Positions 1 through 8,975 of a stretch of 64,000 nucleotides of DNA are shown one piece after another. The notes below the pieces were generated by a model. The model saw only the letters and a list, made by a program, of their open reading frames with translations, made no database searches and had not been told where the DNA came from. Location: assembly GCF_014873875.1 (NCBI RefSeq), contig NZ_JADBEM010000001.1, positions 6,882,001 through 6,946,000 of the forward strand, read 5' to 3'. A program made the position numbers and the translations under genes. How positions within the stretch are numbered: the first letter of the stretch is position 1; each line of letters opens with the position of its first letter. The DNA comes from Actinopolymorpha pittospori. GTDB taxonomy: Bacteria; Actinomycetota; Actinomycetes; Propionibacteriales; Actinopolymorphaceae.

Positions 1-328
1 GGCGCACCGCTCCTGGGGTGGGCCGAGCGTCGGCGGGCCGTGTGGCCGCGTCGAAGCTGAGGGTGTGCAGAAGCTTCACGAGTCCGAACCGGCGGTCGCC
101 GCGAGCGACACCGTAGTTCCAGTCGACGACACCCGAGATGTTTCCCTCGGAATCGAACAGCACGTTGGGAACGGTCAGGTCGACATGAACGAGGTCGTCG
201 CCGATCACATCCGTGGCGCGGTCTGCGCCCGCCGTCCTCCGGATGGCATGCAGGAGTCGCCGAGCCCGCGGACTGTACCCTTCGATCAGATCGAACGGGA
301 CCGCGTCTCCAGGCCGGCCAAGGCTTAG
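1..328 (-). pseudogene. APH-family phosphotransferase, 3' part cut off by IS1380
   Basis: The minus strand reads an aminoglycoside-phosphotransferase-type C-lobe with a catalytic-loop-like HVDLTVPNVLF and the metal-binding region GVVDWNYGVARGD. The reading frame continues off the left edge of the window. The 5' part of the same gene lies at 2085-2471, on the other side of an IS1380 element that duplicated TTAG on insertion. The closest relative in this window is the kinase at 46529. The gene is inactive as it stands. The substrate is unknown, because this fold phosphorylates many small molecules. Confidence 0.8.
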
Positions 329-2084
329 CCTCGGCTATTCACGTGGGTCGGCGGCACGGGGTCTAAATGCGGCGGAGTGCCTTGCCTGTAAGGAAGAATC
401 GGTGTTTGAGGACAACGATCTTTCTCGTAGAAAGGCACTCCGTAGGTGAAGCGTAGCAAGGGTTCGTCGGGTGGGAAGAGGGCACGGCGAGGCAAGGATG
501 GTTCGGCTGGCGGCAGGGGTGGCGTGGCTGGGCCGCGGTTTCGGGTCAGCTCGGATGGGCACGGGTTGGCCTCGCATGCGGGTGTGTCGATGCTGCGCGA
601 GCTCGCTGAGTTCGTGGGTCTGACCAGGTTCGTCACCCAGGCGTTGGCTGACACGTATCGGGGCCCGTGGCTTCACTCCCCGGGGCAGGTGTTCGCTGAT
701 CAGGCGTGTGCGATCGCCGATGGGGCGACGTCGACGTCGGGGATCGCGGTGTTGCGGGACCGCCCGCAACTGCACGGGGCGGTGGCCAGTCAGCCGACCG
801 TGTGGCGGCTGGTCGACAGGATCGATGAACAGCATCTGGGGCTGGTGCGCCAGGCGCGGGCGAAGGCGCGTGAGCGGGCCTGGCAGGCGGGAGCGGCCCC
901 GGACCTGGAGGCCACCGGTGGGTATCTGCACATCGACTTCGATGCCACGATCACCATCGCTCACAGCGAGAAGTCCGGCGCTGCACCGACCTGGAAGAAG
1001 AGCTTCGGGTTCCATCCGCTGCACTCCTATCTGGACCGGCCCGAGATCTCCGGCGGGGAGTCGCTGGCTGGGATCCTTCGGCCCGGAAACGCCGGGTCGA
1101 ACACCATCGCCGACCACAAGACACTGCTGGACCTGACCCTTGAAGCGCTCCCGGAGTCCTACCGGCCTGGCGTCGACGGTGCGCCGGAGATCCTGATCCG
1201 GGCCGATGCGGCCGGGGCGACCTACGACTTCGCCGCCTACTGCCGGCAGAAACACTGCGAGTTCAGCTTCTCCACCGAGTCGACCCCCACCTATGTGGGG
1301 ATCGCCGACGCGGTGGACGAGCAGCTGTGGGCGACCGCGATCGAAGACGACGGGATCCGTGACGGTGCCATGGTGTTCGAAGCCACACACTGTGTGGATC
1401 TGTCGAAGTGGCCGCAAGGCACCCGGCTGATCCTACGCAAGGAACGCCCGCATCCGGGCGCCCAACTCCAACTGCACAACACCACCAGTGACGGGATGCG
1501 GCTGACCGCGTTCATCACCGACACCCCGGCCCGTGTAGTCCCCCACCAGATCCAGGGACTGGAGCTACGACACCGCCAGCACGCCCACGTCGAAGCACGG
1601 ATCAAAGACTCCGGCCACCTCGGCCTGGGCAACCTGCCGCTGGACGCGTTCTGCCACAACCAGGCCTGGTTCGAGATAGCGCTCGCCGCCGCGGATCTGA
1701 TCAGCTGGGCGAAACTGCTCGGCTTCAAAGACCACCCCGGGATCGCCAAAGCCACACCCGAAACCTTCCGCTACAAAGTCCTACACGTCGCCGGAAAAAT
1801 CGTCTCCACCGCCCGACAGCTGTATCTGAAACTGGACTCTTCCTGGACCCCCAGCCCCGCGATCGAGAAAGGCTGGACGCGCATCCGTACGGCCTTCGGC
1901 TAACACCCGCCGTCCCTGACCACCTCGCGAGCCGCAGAAACGGAGACCCGCAAACCCCCACTGAACAACAACAACCGGCGCCCAGCCGCCGGGCGCGCCA
2001 GCCTACCCGCAAGCAGCTTTCACAACCACGCAAGCCCAAACAAGAATCCATCACCACTAGATCAATTTCCGTGAATAGTTGAGG
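329..2084 (+). mobile_element. IS1380-family insertion sequence
   Basis: The ends are imperfect inverted repeats of 15 bases: CCTCGGCTATTCACG at 329-343, and its near complement CGTGAATAGTTGAGG at 2070-2084 (13 of 15 match). A TTAG target duplication is visible at 325-328 and 2085-2088. One transposase gene fills the element. It splits a phosphotransferase gene whose two halves read on the minus strand on either side. Confidence 0.92.
446..1903 (+). CDS. IS1380-family transposase
   Basis: This 485-residue DDE transposase is of usual length for IS1380. It starts with a basic Ser/Gly/Arg-rich segment. The catalytic core includes YLHIDFDATITIAHSEK (first Asp, near residue 168) and EILIRADAAGATYDF (second Asp, near residue 250), and the C-terminal third carries the conserved HNQAWFEIALAAADL segment. 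The frame is intact, so the element may still move. A long antisense frame over the same region is only a high-GC shadow. Confidence 0.92.
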   Translation: MKRSKGSSGGKRARRGKDGSAGGRGGVAGPRFRVSSDGHGLASHAGVSMLRELAEFVGLTRFVTQALADTYRGPWLHSPGQVFADQACAIADGATSTSGIAVLRDRPQLHGAVASQPTVWRLVDRIDEQHLGLVRQARAKARERAWQAGAAPDLEATGGYLHIDFDATITIAHSEKSGAAPTWKKSFGFHPLHSYLDRPEISGGESLAGILRPGNAGSNTIADHKTLLDLTLEALPESYRPGVDGAPEILIRADAAGATYDFAAYCRQKHCEFSFSTESTPTYVGIADAVDEQLWATAIEDDGIRDGAMVFEATHCVDLSKWPQGTRLILRKERPHPGAQLQLHNTTSDGMRLTAFITDTPARVVPHQIQGLELRHRQHAHVEARIKDSGHLGLGNLPLDAFCHNQAWFEIALAAADLISWAKLLGFKDHPGIAKATPETFRYKVLHVAGKIVSTARQLYLKLDSSWTPSPAIEKGWTRIRTAFG

Positions 2085-2471
2085 TTAGTGGAGGTGCTTC
2101 GACATCGGGCCGGTTGGCAAGCAGCCCCGCGAGCCGCTCGTTCATGGCGACGATTGCGTCAACGGTGCTGACGTCGGGTCTCGTTGTGGTTGATCCCGGC
2201 AAGCGTTGCTGTACGACCGCGACCGTCCCGTCCCCGAGATCGAAAAGGAAATCATGGGCTGGCACAGGGATTCCCAACGCCCGGACCTCCGCCAACACCT
2301 CGGCCGTGTGGCGCTGTGGTCGATGGTCGCGAACGCCGTTGTGACAACGGCCTCTCGGCCGTCCGGCCACCGGACGTATGCGGCACCGGACTGCCCCTGC
2401 TCGATCAGGCCCACCAGCTCAAGGCGGCAGCCGGCGCGTTCGTTCAGCGCGAGAACGACCTCAATGCTCAT
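2085..2471 (-). pseudogene. APH-family phosphotransferase, 5' part
   Basis: The frame starts at ATG 2471 with MSIEVVLALNERAGCRLELVG and YVRWPDGREAVV, matching the N-lobe of the kinase at 46529 (VVNERCGYGLTLLG, YVRWPDGREGVI). The frame then slips near 2340, and homology continues in another frame (TAEVLAEVRALGIPVPAHDF, QQRLPGS) up to the IS1380 insertion at 2084. The gene therefore has a frameshift as well as an IS insertion. The remainder lies at 1-328. Confidence 0.8.
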
Positions 2472-2612
2472 CGCGTAGCAGCATAGGTCGCTAGGCCGTG
2501 TCTGCTAGATTCCGCCTGACTCGCGGCGTCCCGGATCGTTCGCTTCACCGGCTCGATTGAGCAGACCTGACCTAGGCGACCAGGCGCGACGCGCGCTTGG
2601 AAAAGAGGCCTG

Positions 2613-3092
2613 CTAGGCCCGCGGAGGTTTCTCGGCCAGGTGGCGGTACCGCTTGTGCACCCCAGCGATGCTGCGCTGCCGGTCGTCGTGCGCGTTCAAT
2701 GCCGCGGTGATGTGACGCCAGGACAGCCCATCGGCAAGCGCCTTCCCGACGACGGCCTCGACGTCATCACCTCGGGCCAAGGCATCATGGATCTCGCTCA
2801 TCGCCTGGTTCCAGGCCAGCCGCGGATGGTCCTGTAACCAGGCTTCGACCGCCTCGGCCGAGAAGGCCGCGGGCGCGGTCCTCGACGTCGGCGGCAGCGG
2901 AGCCGGCATCCCCACAGTCAGCCGCGGGCGAGACAGAGTCGAGCTGGTCCGCCGCCCCTGAGCTGCCGCTGCACGAAGAGCCGACAGCGATGGGCGCTCG
3001 CCGAGGACCTGTTCGATGCGCGCGGCCAGCTCCTTGTAGCTGTAGGTGGCCGGACGGTCGGTGCTCACAGCCGGAGTGTACGGATCGGACAC
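2613..3092 (-). CDS. helix-turn-helix plasmid-type regulator (excisionase-like)
   Basis: This protein of about 159 residues starts at GTG 3092, chosen because GAGGG lies 9 bases upstream; longer starts exist up to 3209. Residues 13-40 (YSYKELAARIEQVLGERPSL) look like a winged-helix or MerR-type reading head. They are followed by a Pro/Arg-rich linker, a second block ending AVEAWLQDHPRLAW, and an all-helical tail with LSWRHITAALNAHD, another HTH-like stretch. Such proteins are common on actinobacterial mobile elements. Function is inferred only from fold-like features. The divergent neighbour is the broken WhiB gene. Confidence 0.5.
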   Translation of the reverse strand: MSDPYTPAVSTDRPATYSYKELAARIEQVLGERPSLSALRAAAAQGRRTSSTLSRPRLTVGMPAPLPPTSRTAPAAFSAEAVEAWLQDHPRLAWNQAMSEIHDALARGDDVEAVVGKALADGLSWRHITAALNAHDDRQRSIAGVHKRYRHLAEKPPRA

Positions 3093-3201
3093 GCCGCAAA
3101 CCCTCTGGGGTTGACGGGTCACAGCATGCTGCGAGATGGTGTCCTCATCGCCCACACCATGGGTGAGATCGGGCCTGACCAGCCATCCAGAGGACCACCT
3201 C

Positions 3202-3724
3202 GTGACCACGCTCCCCGCCCAGTACCGCCGTACGCCCTACACTGCTGTCACTGCGAGCATGCAGGCTGACCCGGAGGCTCGTCACTGCGGTGGCGCGGCC
3301 TCCGAGTCGTTTATCCGGGCATTCCCGATCGAGGCCGCCCGCTGCGCCACGTACCCGACCCGGATGGAGTGGGTTCCCGATCGCGAACGGGGCATCGTCC
3401 CGGACCTGTTGACCGCCCTGTGTCGTGGCTGCCCCGGGCGGCAGGCGTGCCTTCTGTAGGCCCTGTCCGGCCAGGAGCAGGGTTATTGGGCCGGGACCAC
3501 CACCGCCGACCCGGGTCCAGATGCGTCAACTCGGGCAGGACAGCGTCGAAACGGCCGACTGGCTGCAGGAGCTGGCACGCATCGAAGGCGCTCTGCGCCC
3601 TGAGGGGGAAGGCTCCTACCGGTGGTATCGCCGGCGCGGGTGCCGATGTGGTGAGTGCAAGGCCACCAACGCCGCCCAGCGGGCGCAGGAGCGGACCAAG
3701 GCGAAGTGCCGCACCGCGGCCTAA
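3202..3724 (+). pseudogene. WhiB-family regulator, disrupted
   Basis: From GTG 3202 (AGAGG 8 bases upstream) the frame carries WhiB features: CATYPTRMEWVPDRE, then CRGCPGRQACL, which supplies the CxxC...C pattern of a [4Fe-4S] ligand set. An in-frame TAG at 3457 falls just after the last Cys. The family's GxWxG-type segment (GQEQGYWAGTTTAD) follows the stop in the same frame. A frameshift near 3515 then moves the coding to a third segment, RQLGQDSVETADWLQEL, ending CRCGECKATNAAQRAQERTK. Two lesions make this a relic. WhiB-like genes of this length are typical of actinobacterial plasmids. Confidence 0.75.
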
Positions 3725-3792
3725 CCAGCCGTTGAGTGGTGAGATTGGCAAGACTTCAGATCTAGCCCGTTACGAGAAGAAGCGAGCCAAAC

Positions 3793-4362
3793 ATGACGTT
3801 GATCGACCGTCCCTGGACGCGGGTGCGCAAGCCCGTCCCGATCCCGGCGGTCTACACCGTCACCGACCTTCAGCAGATGGCGGATGTCGATTTCGCCGAA
3901 CTGGTTCGGTCCCACCTGGTGCCCCGCGACCAGTCCCCCGCTGGGCGGGAGGCGTGGGACAGGTTCTGGAAGAGCCTCAGGGAAAATGACCAGCTCGCCA
4001 ACCGCACCTATGACGTGTTGGACGACTTTCTCGATACGACCGAGGACGCCCTCAGCTCGGGGGATCTCGACGACGCCGGAACTACTCGTGCGACGAAGTT
4101 CCGCCAGCAGTGCGAGATGAGCTGGAAGAGGATCGACCGAGACCGCCAAAGGGGCGCCCTCGCATGGGCTGGGAACGCGGCCAAGTTCCCGCCTCACGCG
4201 CGGCGGGTCATCGCCACTTTGGTCGGGGCGATCGCTCGGCACCGATCGGCCGTCCTGCGCGATGAAGGCAAGCCAACCCGCACCGACGCAGAGCTGTGGG
4301 ACACGATGCACCAGCTAGGCCTCGACCCCCGCGACCACCCGCCACTCGACGAAGAGTCCTGA
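3793..4362 (+). CDS. hypothetical protein (plasmid/phage type)
   Basis: This intact 189-residue protein is predicted soluble and helical, and no family was recognised. AGAAGAAGCG lies about 8 bases before the ATG. It follows the WhiB relic on the same strand. The last 189 bases, coding the end from NAAKFPPHARR through HPPLDEES, recur almost unchanged at 6988-7176 beyond the IS701-family element. The gene has therefore been partly duplicated, or a second copy was truncated. Confidence 0.6.
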   Translation: MTLIDRPWTRVRKPVPIPAVYTVTDLQQMADVDFAELVRSHLVPRDQSPAGREAWDRFWKSLRENDQLANRTYDVLDDFLDTTEDALSSGDLDDAGTTRATKFRQQCEMSWKRIDRDRQRGALAWAGNAAKFPPHARRVIATLVGAIARHRSAVLRDEGKPTRTDAELWDTMHQLGLDPRDHPPLDEES

Positions 4363-4479
4363 CAGTCATGGGGGTTGTTCCGCTAGGCTCGCCGCACATG
4401 ATTTGACCTGCAGGCACCCCTCGAGGTCCTCCATCTGGCCGTATACCTGCCCGGCCGACCGAGATTGTGGAGGACCTTC

Positions 4480-5418
4480 ATGAGCATGCGTACGCGTATC
4501 GACGTGCCTGAACCACTAGCAGCGTCACTGGGGAGTCACTTCGGCGATGCGGGCCGTGCCTGGGTCGCGTCCCTGCCGGATCTGATCAACGACTATCTGG
4601 ACCGCTGGCGCCTGCGCCCAGACGGGCCACCCGGTCACGGGTCGGTCGGCTTGGTGGTTCCTGTCCTTCGCGCTGACGGCGTTCCAGCTGCCCTCAAGCT
4701 GCAGCGTGCCGAGGAGGACTCGATCGGCGCATCGCTTGCTCTTCGAACCTGGGACGGGAACGGTGCTGTGCGCCTGTTGGAAGCCAGCACGGACTCAAGC
4801 ATCATGCTGCTCGAGCGTCTGGACCCAGACCGCAGTCTTTCAAGCGTTCAGGATGACCTGGCCGCTCTGCAGATACTCGCCGAACTCCTCGCCCGACTCA
4901 GCGCAGTACCCGCACCGGACGGCCTACGCCGACTCGCGGACATCGCTGCGGCCATGCTCAACCAGGTTCCTCATGCGCTGACCCAGCTGTTCGATCCAGC
5001 TGATCGTCGGCTGATCCAGACCTGCGCCGGCATGGTCGATGAAGTACTCGGTGAAGCCGGTGACCGGCTCCTGCACTGGGACCTGCACTACGACAACGTC
5101 CTAGCTGCCCACCACTCCGATCCACGTGAGCCGTGGCTTGCCATCGATCCGTGTCCCCTAGCCGGTGATCCTGGGTTCGAACTACTCCCAGCACTCGGCA
5201 ACCGCTGGGACGACCTGACCGTAACCGGTGATCTGCACCGCGCTCTCCGGCGCCGATTCGACCTGATGACCGAGGTCCTGGCCATGGAACGACAGCGCGC
5301 CAGAGCATGGACCGCAGGGCGGGTCCTGCGAAACGTTCTCTGGGACATCGACTCTGGCCACGCCAGACTGCACCCTCGCTACGCTGACATCGCAGAAGCC
5401 GTGCTCACCAGTCGTTGA
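4480..5418 (+). CDS. APH(6)/hydroxyurea-kinase-type phosphotransferase
   Basis: This protein of about 312 residues matches the streptomycin/hydroxyurea phosphotransferase family in layout. An N-lobe has GSVGLVVPVLRADGVPAALKLQ, in which the last Lys is the likely ATP-binding residue. The catalytic loop is LLHWDLHYDNVLA near residue 200. The DPG-type metal site is WLAIDPCPLAGDPGFEL, and the C-terminal helical part carries the family's ALGNRWDD. ATG 4480 is preferred because TGGAGGA ends 5 bases upstream. Family members phosphorylate streptomycin or hydroxyurea; the substrate here is not shown. It is one of several APH-fold genes in the window. Confidence 0.82.
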   Translation: MSMRTRIDVPEPLAASLGSHFGDAGRAWVASLPDLINDYLDRWRLRPDGPPGHGSVGLVVPVLRADGVPAALKLQRAEEDSIGASLALRTWDGNGAVRLLEASTDSSIMLLERLDPDRSLSSVQDDLAALQILAELLARLSAVPAPDGLRRLADIAAAMLNQVPHALTQLFDPADRRLIQTCAGMVDEVLGEAGDRLLHWDLHYDNVLAAHHSDPREPWLAIDPCPLAGDPGFELLPALGNRWDDLTVTGDLHRALRRRFDLMTEVLAMERQRARAWTAGRVLRNVLWDIDSGHARLHPRYADIAEAVLTSR

Positions 5419-5485
5419 ACGGGACCTCGTAGGTCGGGATTTCGCTGGTGTTCATTTGGGGATCCTCTTACGAGTCACGCCCTAG

Positions 5486-6941
5486 TAGGACTTTGTCATG
5501 TCGATCATGGTGGGGCGAGTGTTTCGATGTGGTCGATGGTGACTTCTTGTCGGCAGGTGGGGCATGCGCCGGCGATGAGGGCGAGCACGATTTGTAGCTC
5601 GTGTACGACTGCGTACAAGCTCAGGCCGGCGCATCCTGTTTTGGGTCGAGTCTGACCATGGTGCAGAAAGCTTGGGCGATCGCGACGAGTGTGACGTGGC
5701 GGTTCCAGCCGGTCCAGGAGCGTCCTTCGAAGTGGTCGAGTCCGAGCCCGGTTTTCAGTTCGCGGTAGTCATGTTCGATCCGCCACCGGATCTTTGCCAG
5801 GTCGACGAGCTGATCGATCGGTGTGTCGGCAGGCAGGTTAGAAAGCCAGTAGTCGGTAGGCTCGTTCGCCTCATCGGGCCATTCGACCAGCAGCAGCTTC
5901 GCCGGCAAGGTCCCATCGTCTGCGCGAGGGATGTCGCGGTTGGCCGGACGTACCACGAACACCGCGAACTTCGAGGTCATGGCAGCACTCGGATTACCTT
6001 TCGTTTTTCTGGTCCCCTGCCGCCACGCCACCTCCTGGTAGGCATCGCGGCCGGCCGCCATGGCGATCTCGCGCAGACTCGATGCCGGCTTCGGGTAGTG
6101 GGGCTTGGGACGTCTGCCACGACCACCGTTACGTGGCGGTCTCACCGGCTCCGCTTCGCCGGGGTGGGCGCTGGTGCCGGCTTTGAGTGCGACCACATAG
6201 TCCAGGCCACGTTCTTCCACGCCGAGCCGGAACCTGGTGCAATCCCCATATCCGGCATCGGCAACGACGGGAAGCCTCGGCGACCCCCATTCGGCTTGCT
6301 CATCAAGCATGTCCAGCGCGAGCCGCCACTTCTCGATATGCCTCACGTCGTCAGGGACTTTGGATTCGGCTCGCTTCCGGCGGACCTTCTCGGCCTGCTC
6401 GGGATCATCACAGGCCTTGTCGTCCCAGCTTTCCGGGCAGAACAACCGCCAGTCGACCGCCGCCGAGCAGGTGTCGTTGACCGCGTGAACACTCACCCCG
6501 ATCTGGCAGTTGGCGGTCTTGCCCAACGTCCCGGAATACTGCCAGGCCACACACGCCGAGGCAGGTCCGTCCTTGGGGAATCCGGTGTCGTCGATCACGT
6601 ATGCCCGCGGCCCAATCGCCTGCGCAGCCCACGAGCTCAACCTGCGCCGCACCGCGGTGAAATCCCATGTCGAGGAAGTGACGAACTGCTGCAACCGCTG
6701 ATGATCCACACCCAGCCGCTCCGCCATCGGCTGCATCGACTTACGCCGACCATCAGTCAACAGGCCACGCAGATACAACTCACCCGTGGCACGCTGATCC
6801 GAACGCGCAAGACAACCCAGCATGTCGGCTGCGAACTCGCCGAGCCTCGGCCGCAACTCCGCTATCTGATCAGGAGTCATGCACCGACCATGTCAGAACA
6901 TCAACCACAGAACACGAAACGACACACCTAACAAAGTACTA
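5486..6941 (-). mobile_element. IS701-family insertion sequence
   Basis: The ends are inverted: TAGGACTTTGT at 5486, and TAGTACTTTGT when read in from 6941. Both are flanked by CTAG (5482-5485 and 6942-6945), the usual IS701-type target duplication. One transposase gene lies inside. The right flank is the partial copy of the 3793 gene. Confidence 0.88.
5621..6880 (-). CDS. IS701-family transposase
   Basis: This 419-residue DDE transposase is intact. Visible core motifs are YVIDDTGFPKDGPASACV with WQYSGTLGKTANCQIGVSVH (first Asp), LPVVADAGYGDCTRFR (second Asp), and the YR-E signature RIEHDYRELKTGLGLDHFEGR (Glu). All are hallmarks of IS701 within the IS4 superfamily. An equally long frame on the plus strand (5672-6931) is its antisense shadow. 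Confidence 0.93.
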   Translation of the reverse strand: MTPDQIAELRPRLGEFAADMLGCLARSDQRATGELYLRGLLTDGRRKSMQPMAERLGVDHQRLQQFVTSSTWDFTAVRRRLSSWAAQAIGPRAYVIDDTGFPKDGPASACVAWQYSGTLGKTANCQIGVSVHAVNDTCSAAVDWRLFCPESWDDKACDDPEQAEKVRRKRAESKVPDDVRHIEKWRLALDMLDEQAEWGSPRLPVVADAGYGDCTRFRLGVEERGLDYVVALKAGTSAHPGEAEPVRPPRNGGRGRRPKPHYPKPASSLREIAMAAGRDAYQEVAWRQGTRKTKGNPSAAMTSKFAVFVVRPANRDIPRADDGTLPAKLLLVEWPDEANEPTDYWLSNLPADTPIDQLVDLAKIRWRIEHDYRELKTGLGLDHFEGRSWTGWNRHVTLVAIAQAFCTMVRLDPKQDAPA

Positions 6942-6987
6942 CTAGGACATCGAGTCCTATCGGCCTGTAGCCACCGCCAGGAGCCAC

Positions 6988-7176
6988 AACGCGGCCAAGT
7001 TCCCGCCTCACGCGCGGCGGGACATCGCGACTCTGATCGGGGCGATCGCCAGGCACCGATCCGCCGTCCTGCGCGATGAAGGCAAGCCAACCCGCGCCGA
7101 CACAGACTTGTGGGACACGATGCACCAGCTAGGCCTCGACCCCCGCGACCACCCGCCACTCGACGAAGAACGCTGA
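6988..7176 (+). pseudogene. 3'-terminal duplicate of the hypothetical gene at 3793
   Basis: These 189 bases repeat 4174-4362 with a few changes and end in a TGA at the equivalent place (PPLDEER instead of PPLDEES). There is no 5' part; homology begins abruptly at AACGCGGCC about 45 bases inside the IS701-family right flank. This is either a second gene copy truncated before the IS arrived, or a segmental duplication. Confidence 0.8.
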
Positions 7177-7296
7177 CATGGGGCTCGCGCAGCCCAAGAG
7201 CAGGTCGCTGACCCGACCCAGGCGCTTGGTGAGGCGGCGCGGTCCTGCATCCGACTTGACGATCACGAGCTGCTCGTCCGCGCTCTTAGAACTTAG
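7177..7296. other. short flank left of the IS stack, no clear gene
   Basis: The minus strand can be read as ADEQLVIVKSDAGPRRL and RLGRVSDLLLG, which resembles protein-coding sequence but matches nothing recognised. Its original neighbour is the DNA now at 11586 onward. When the three stacked insertions are removed mentally, the two flanks join at CTTAG. Confidence 0.35.
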
Positions 7297-8971
7297 CCTG
7301 GATCCGTGGACCGGGTGGGTTGGTGATCTTGGTTGTGGGTTTGGTGGTGTGGGCTGCGGCTGGGCAGGTCGGGCTCGCTGGTCTGCCCAGCTTTCCTTTG
7401 GTTTCTGGTCGGGCCTTGACGGCGGGTGGGCAGGTTTCAGGCGAGGCGTGGTGGCCCGGTCGCAGGGCGGAACACGTTGTTCCACAGGGTTTTCCAGTGT
7501 TGGGCCCAGGGCCAGTGCTCGGGCAGGTGCAGGACGGGCCGGCGCTGAGGGCGGGCGATCCTGGCGGGGACGGTGACGATGTGACGGCGAAGCGTCGCGC
7601 CGCGGGCGAGGGCGTGGCGGGGGCTGGTGAGGGTTCCGGCGGCGCGGAGCAGGTTGTGGCAGATGGCGGCGCAGATCGCCCACGCGCTGTTCGCGGCGAA
7701 CCGGCCTGAGGGCAGGTGCGCCAACGGCCCGTCGATCAGGTCAGCGAACACCGTTTCGATGATCGCGTGCCGGCGGTGGGTGATGTCAGCATCGGCGGTG
7801 GGTTCGGTGTTGTTGGTGAAGAACGGGTGATGACGCCATACCGGGAACAGCTCCTCCTCGCCGGCCTGGTCGCGGGCGCGGTCACGGACCCTGCGCACGA
7901 CCAGTCGGGCGGTGACCGGGTGCTTGGTGGAGGTGAACGCGGTGAACTCCACCTCCGCGACCTCAGCATCCGAAATCAACTCACCGGTATCGTCATCGAC
8001 GACAGCACCGGGGTAGTGCACCGGTGTCCAGGCGTCTTCGGCGATGCTGGCGATCGCGGCGGTGACGGCCGGGTTCTTGGTGAGCACCACCGAGAACCGC
8101 ACGCCTGCCTTCACACACGCGCCGACCACGGCGTGGTTGCCATACGCCGAATCGCCCCTCACCAGGATCTGCCCGCTGGCGCCGGCGGCGCGGGCGGTGG
8201 CGATCGCCTCGGCCACCATGCTCGCCGCGCCTTTGCCGGAGCCGGCCCGTCCGGCGCGCAGCCGGATCCCGGCCACCACCGGCGCCCCCTGGATCGTGCT
8301 GATCGTGGTCGCCAGCGGCGACAGGCCCCGGCGCAACACCTGCCGGCCGCCGATCTTGGTGTGCCCGAAACTCCCGCCCTGCTTGGCGTGCCCATACACC
8401 GGGCGCAACAACGAGTCGATATCGATGAACACCCGATCCTCGATACCCGGCAACAACCCGCTGGCCTGGACAAGGTTGACCAGATGGGCCCGCGCGACCG
8501 AGGCCAACTGCTGGGTGTGGCCATGGGTGAACTCCCGCAGAAACTGACCCAACGTCGCCGGCGCATACACCCCACCAAACAGCCGACGCATCCCACCCGA
8601 CCGGATCACATCCAGATCATCGATACAGTCCGCGCCCGCGGCCATCCCCGCGATGATCGAGGCCAGCTTGCCCGCCGGGTTGGCCGCCGCCGAAGCCACC
8701 GTCGTCGCCGTGATCGCGACCCGTTCGCCCACCAGCTCCGACAGGCCCGCCCGCTCCGCCAGCGCCATCACCGGCACCAGCCCCGCGCACGACACCAGAT
8801 TCTGCTCATCGAAGACCGGCGTGGCTCGCGACCACCCATACGGTAGTTTCACTGTCAGTGCCTTTTGGATCGGGTTGGATCAGGACTTCGACACTCCAGA
8901 TTCTCCCGATCCAGAAGGCACTTCCTCTGCTACCACGCCGAAGGACCACTCACCCGGTCCACGGATCCAGG
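7297..8971 (-). mobile_element. IS1380-family insertion sequence (second)
   Basis: A 21-base perfect inverted repeat beginning CCTGGATCCGTGGACC bounds the element at 7297-7317 and 8951-8971. A CTTAG target duplication lies at 7292-7296 and from 8972, where the right copy is itself interrupted by the next element. It is the first member of a stack of three. Confidence 0.93.
7437..8852 (-). CDS. IS1380-family transposase (second type)
   Basis: This is an intact 471-residue DDE transposase. Core motifs are RVFIDIDSLLRPVYGHAKQG (first Asp), GQILVRGDSAYGNHAVV (second Asp) and ITHRRHAIIETVFADLIDGP (Glu region), followed by the AWAICAAICHNLLRAAG helix typical of the family. It is only distantly similar to the transposases at 446 and 39832, so three separate IS1380 lineages are present. 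Confidence 0.93.
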   Translation of the reverse strand: MKLPYGWSRATPVFDEQNLVSCAGLVPVMALAERAGLSELVGERVAITATTVASAAANPAGKLASIIAGMAAGADCIDDLDVIRSGGMRRLFGGVYAPATLGQFLREFTHGHTQQLASVARAHLVNLVQASGLLPGIEDRVFIDIDSLLRPVYGHAKQGGSFGHTKIGGRQVLRRGLSPLATTISTIQGAPVVAGIRLRAGRAGSGKGAASMVAEAIATARAAGASGQILVRGDSAYGNHAVVGACVKAGVRFSVVLTKNPAVTAAIASIAEDAWTPVHYPGAVVDDDTGELISDAEVAEVEFTAFTSTKHPVTARLVVRRVRDRARDQAGEEELFPVWRHHPFFTNNTEPTADADITHRRHAIIETVFADLIDGPLAHLPSGRFAANSAWAICAAICHNLLRAAGTLTSPRHALARGATLRRHIVTVPARIARPQRRPVLHLPEHWPWAQHWKTLWNNVFRPATGPPRLA

Positions 8972-8975
8972 CTTA

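Noticed and set aside
335..1417. A 360-codon minus-strand frame.
   Set aside because: Antisense shadow of the IS1380 transposase with Arg/Pro/Gly-rich low-complexity content.
5672..6931. A 419-codon open frame on the plus strand.
   Set aside because: It is exactly antisense to the IS701-family transposase, which has clear catalytic motifs; the mirror frame has none.
7716..8846. A 376-codon plus-strand frame.
   Set aside because: Antisense to the second IS1380 transposase; no domain features.
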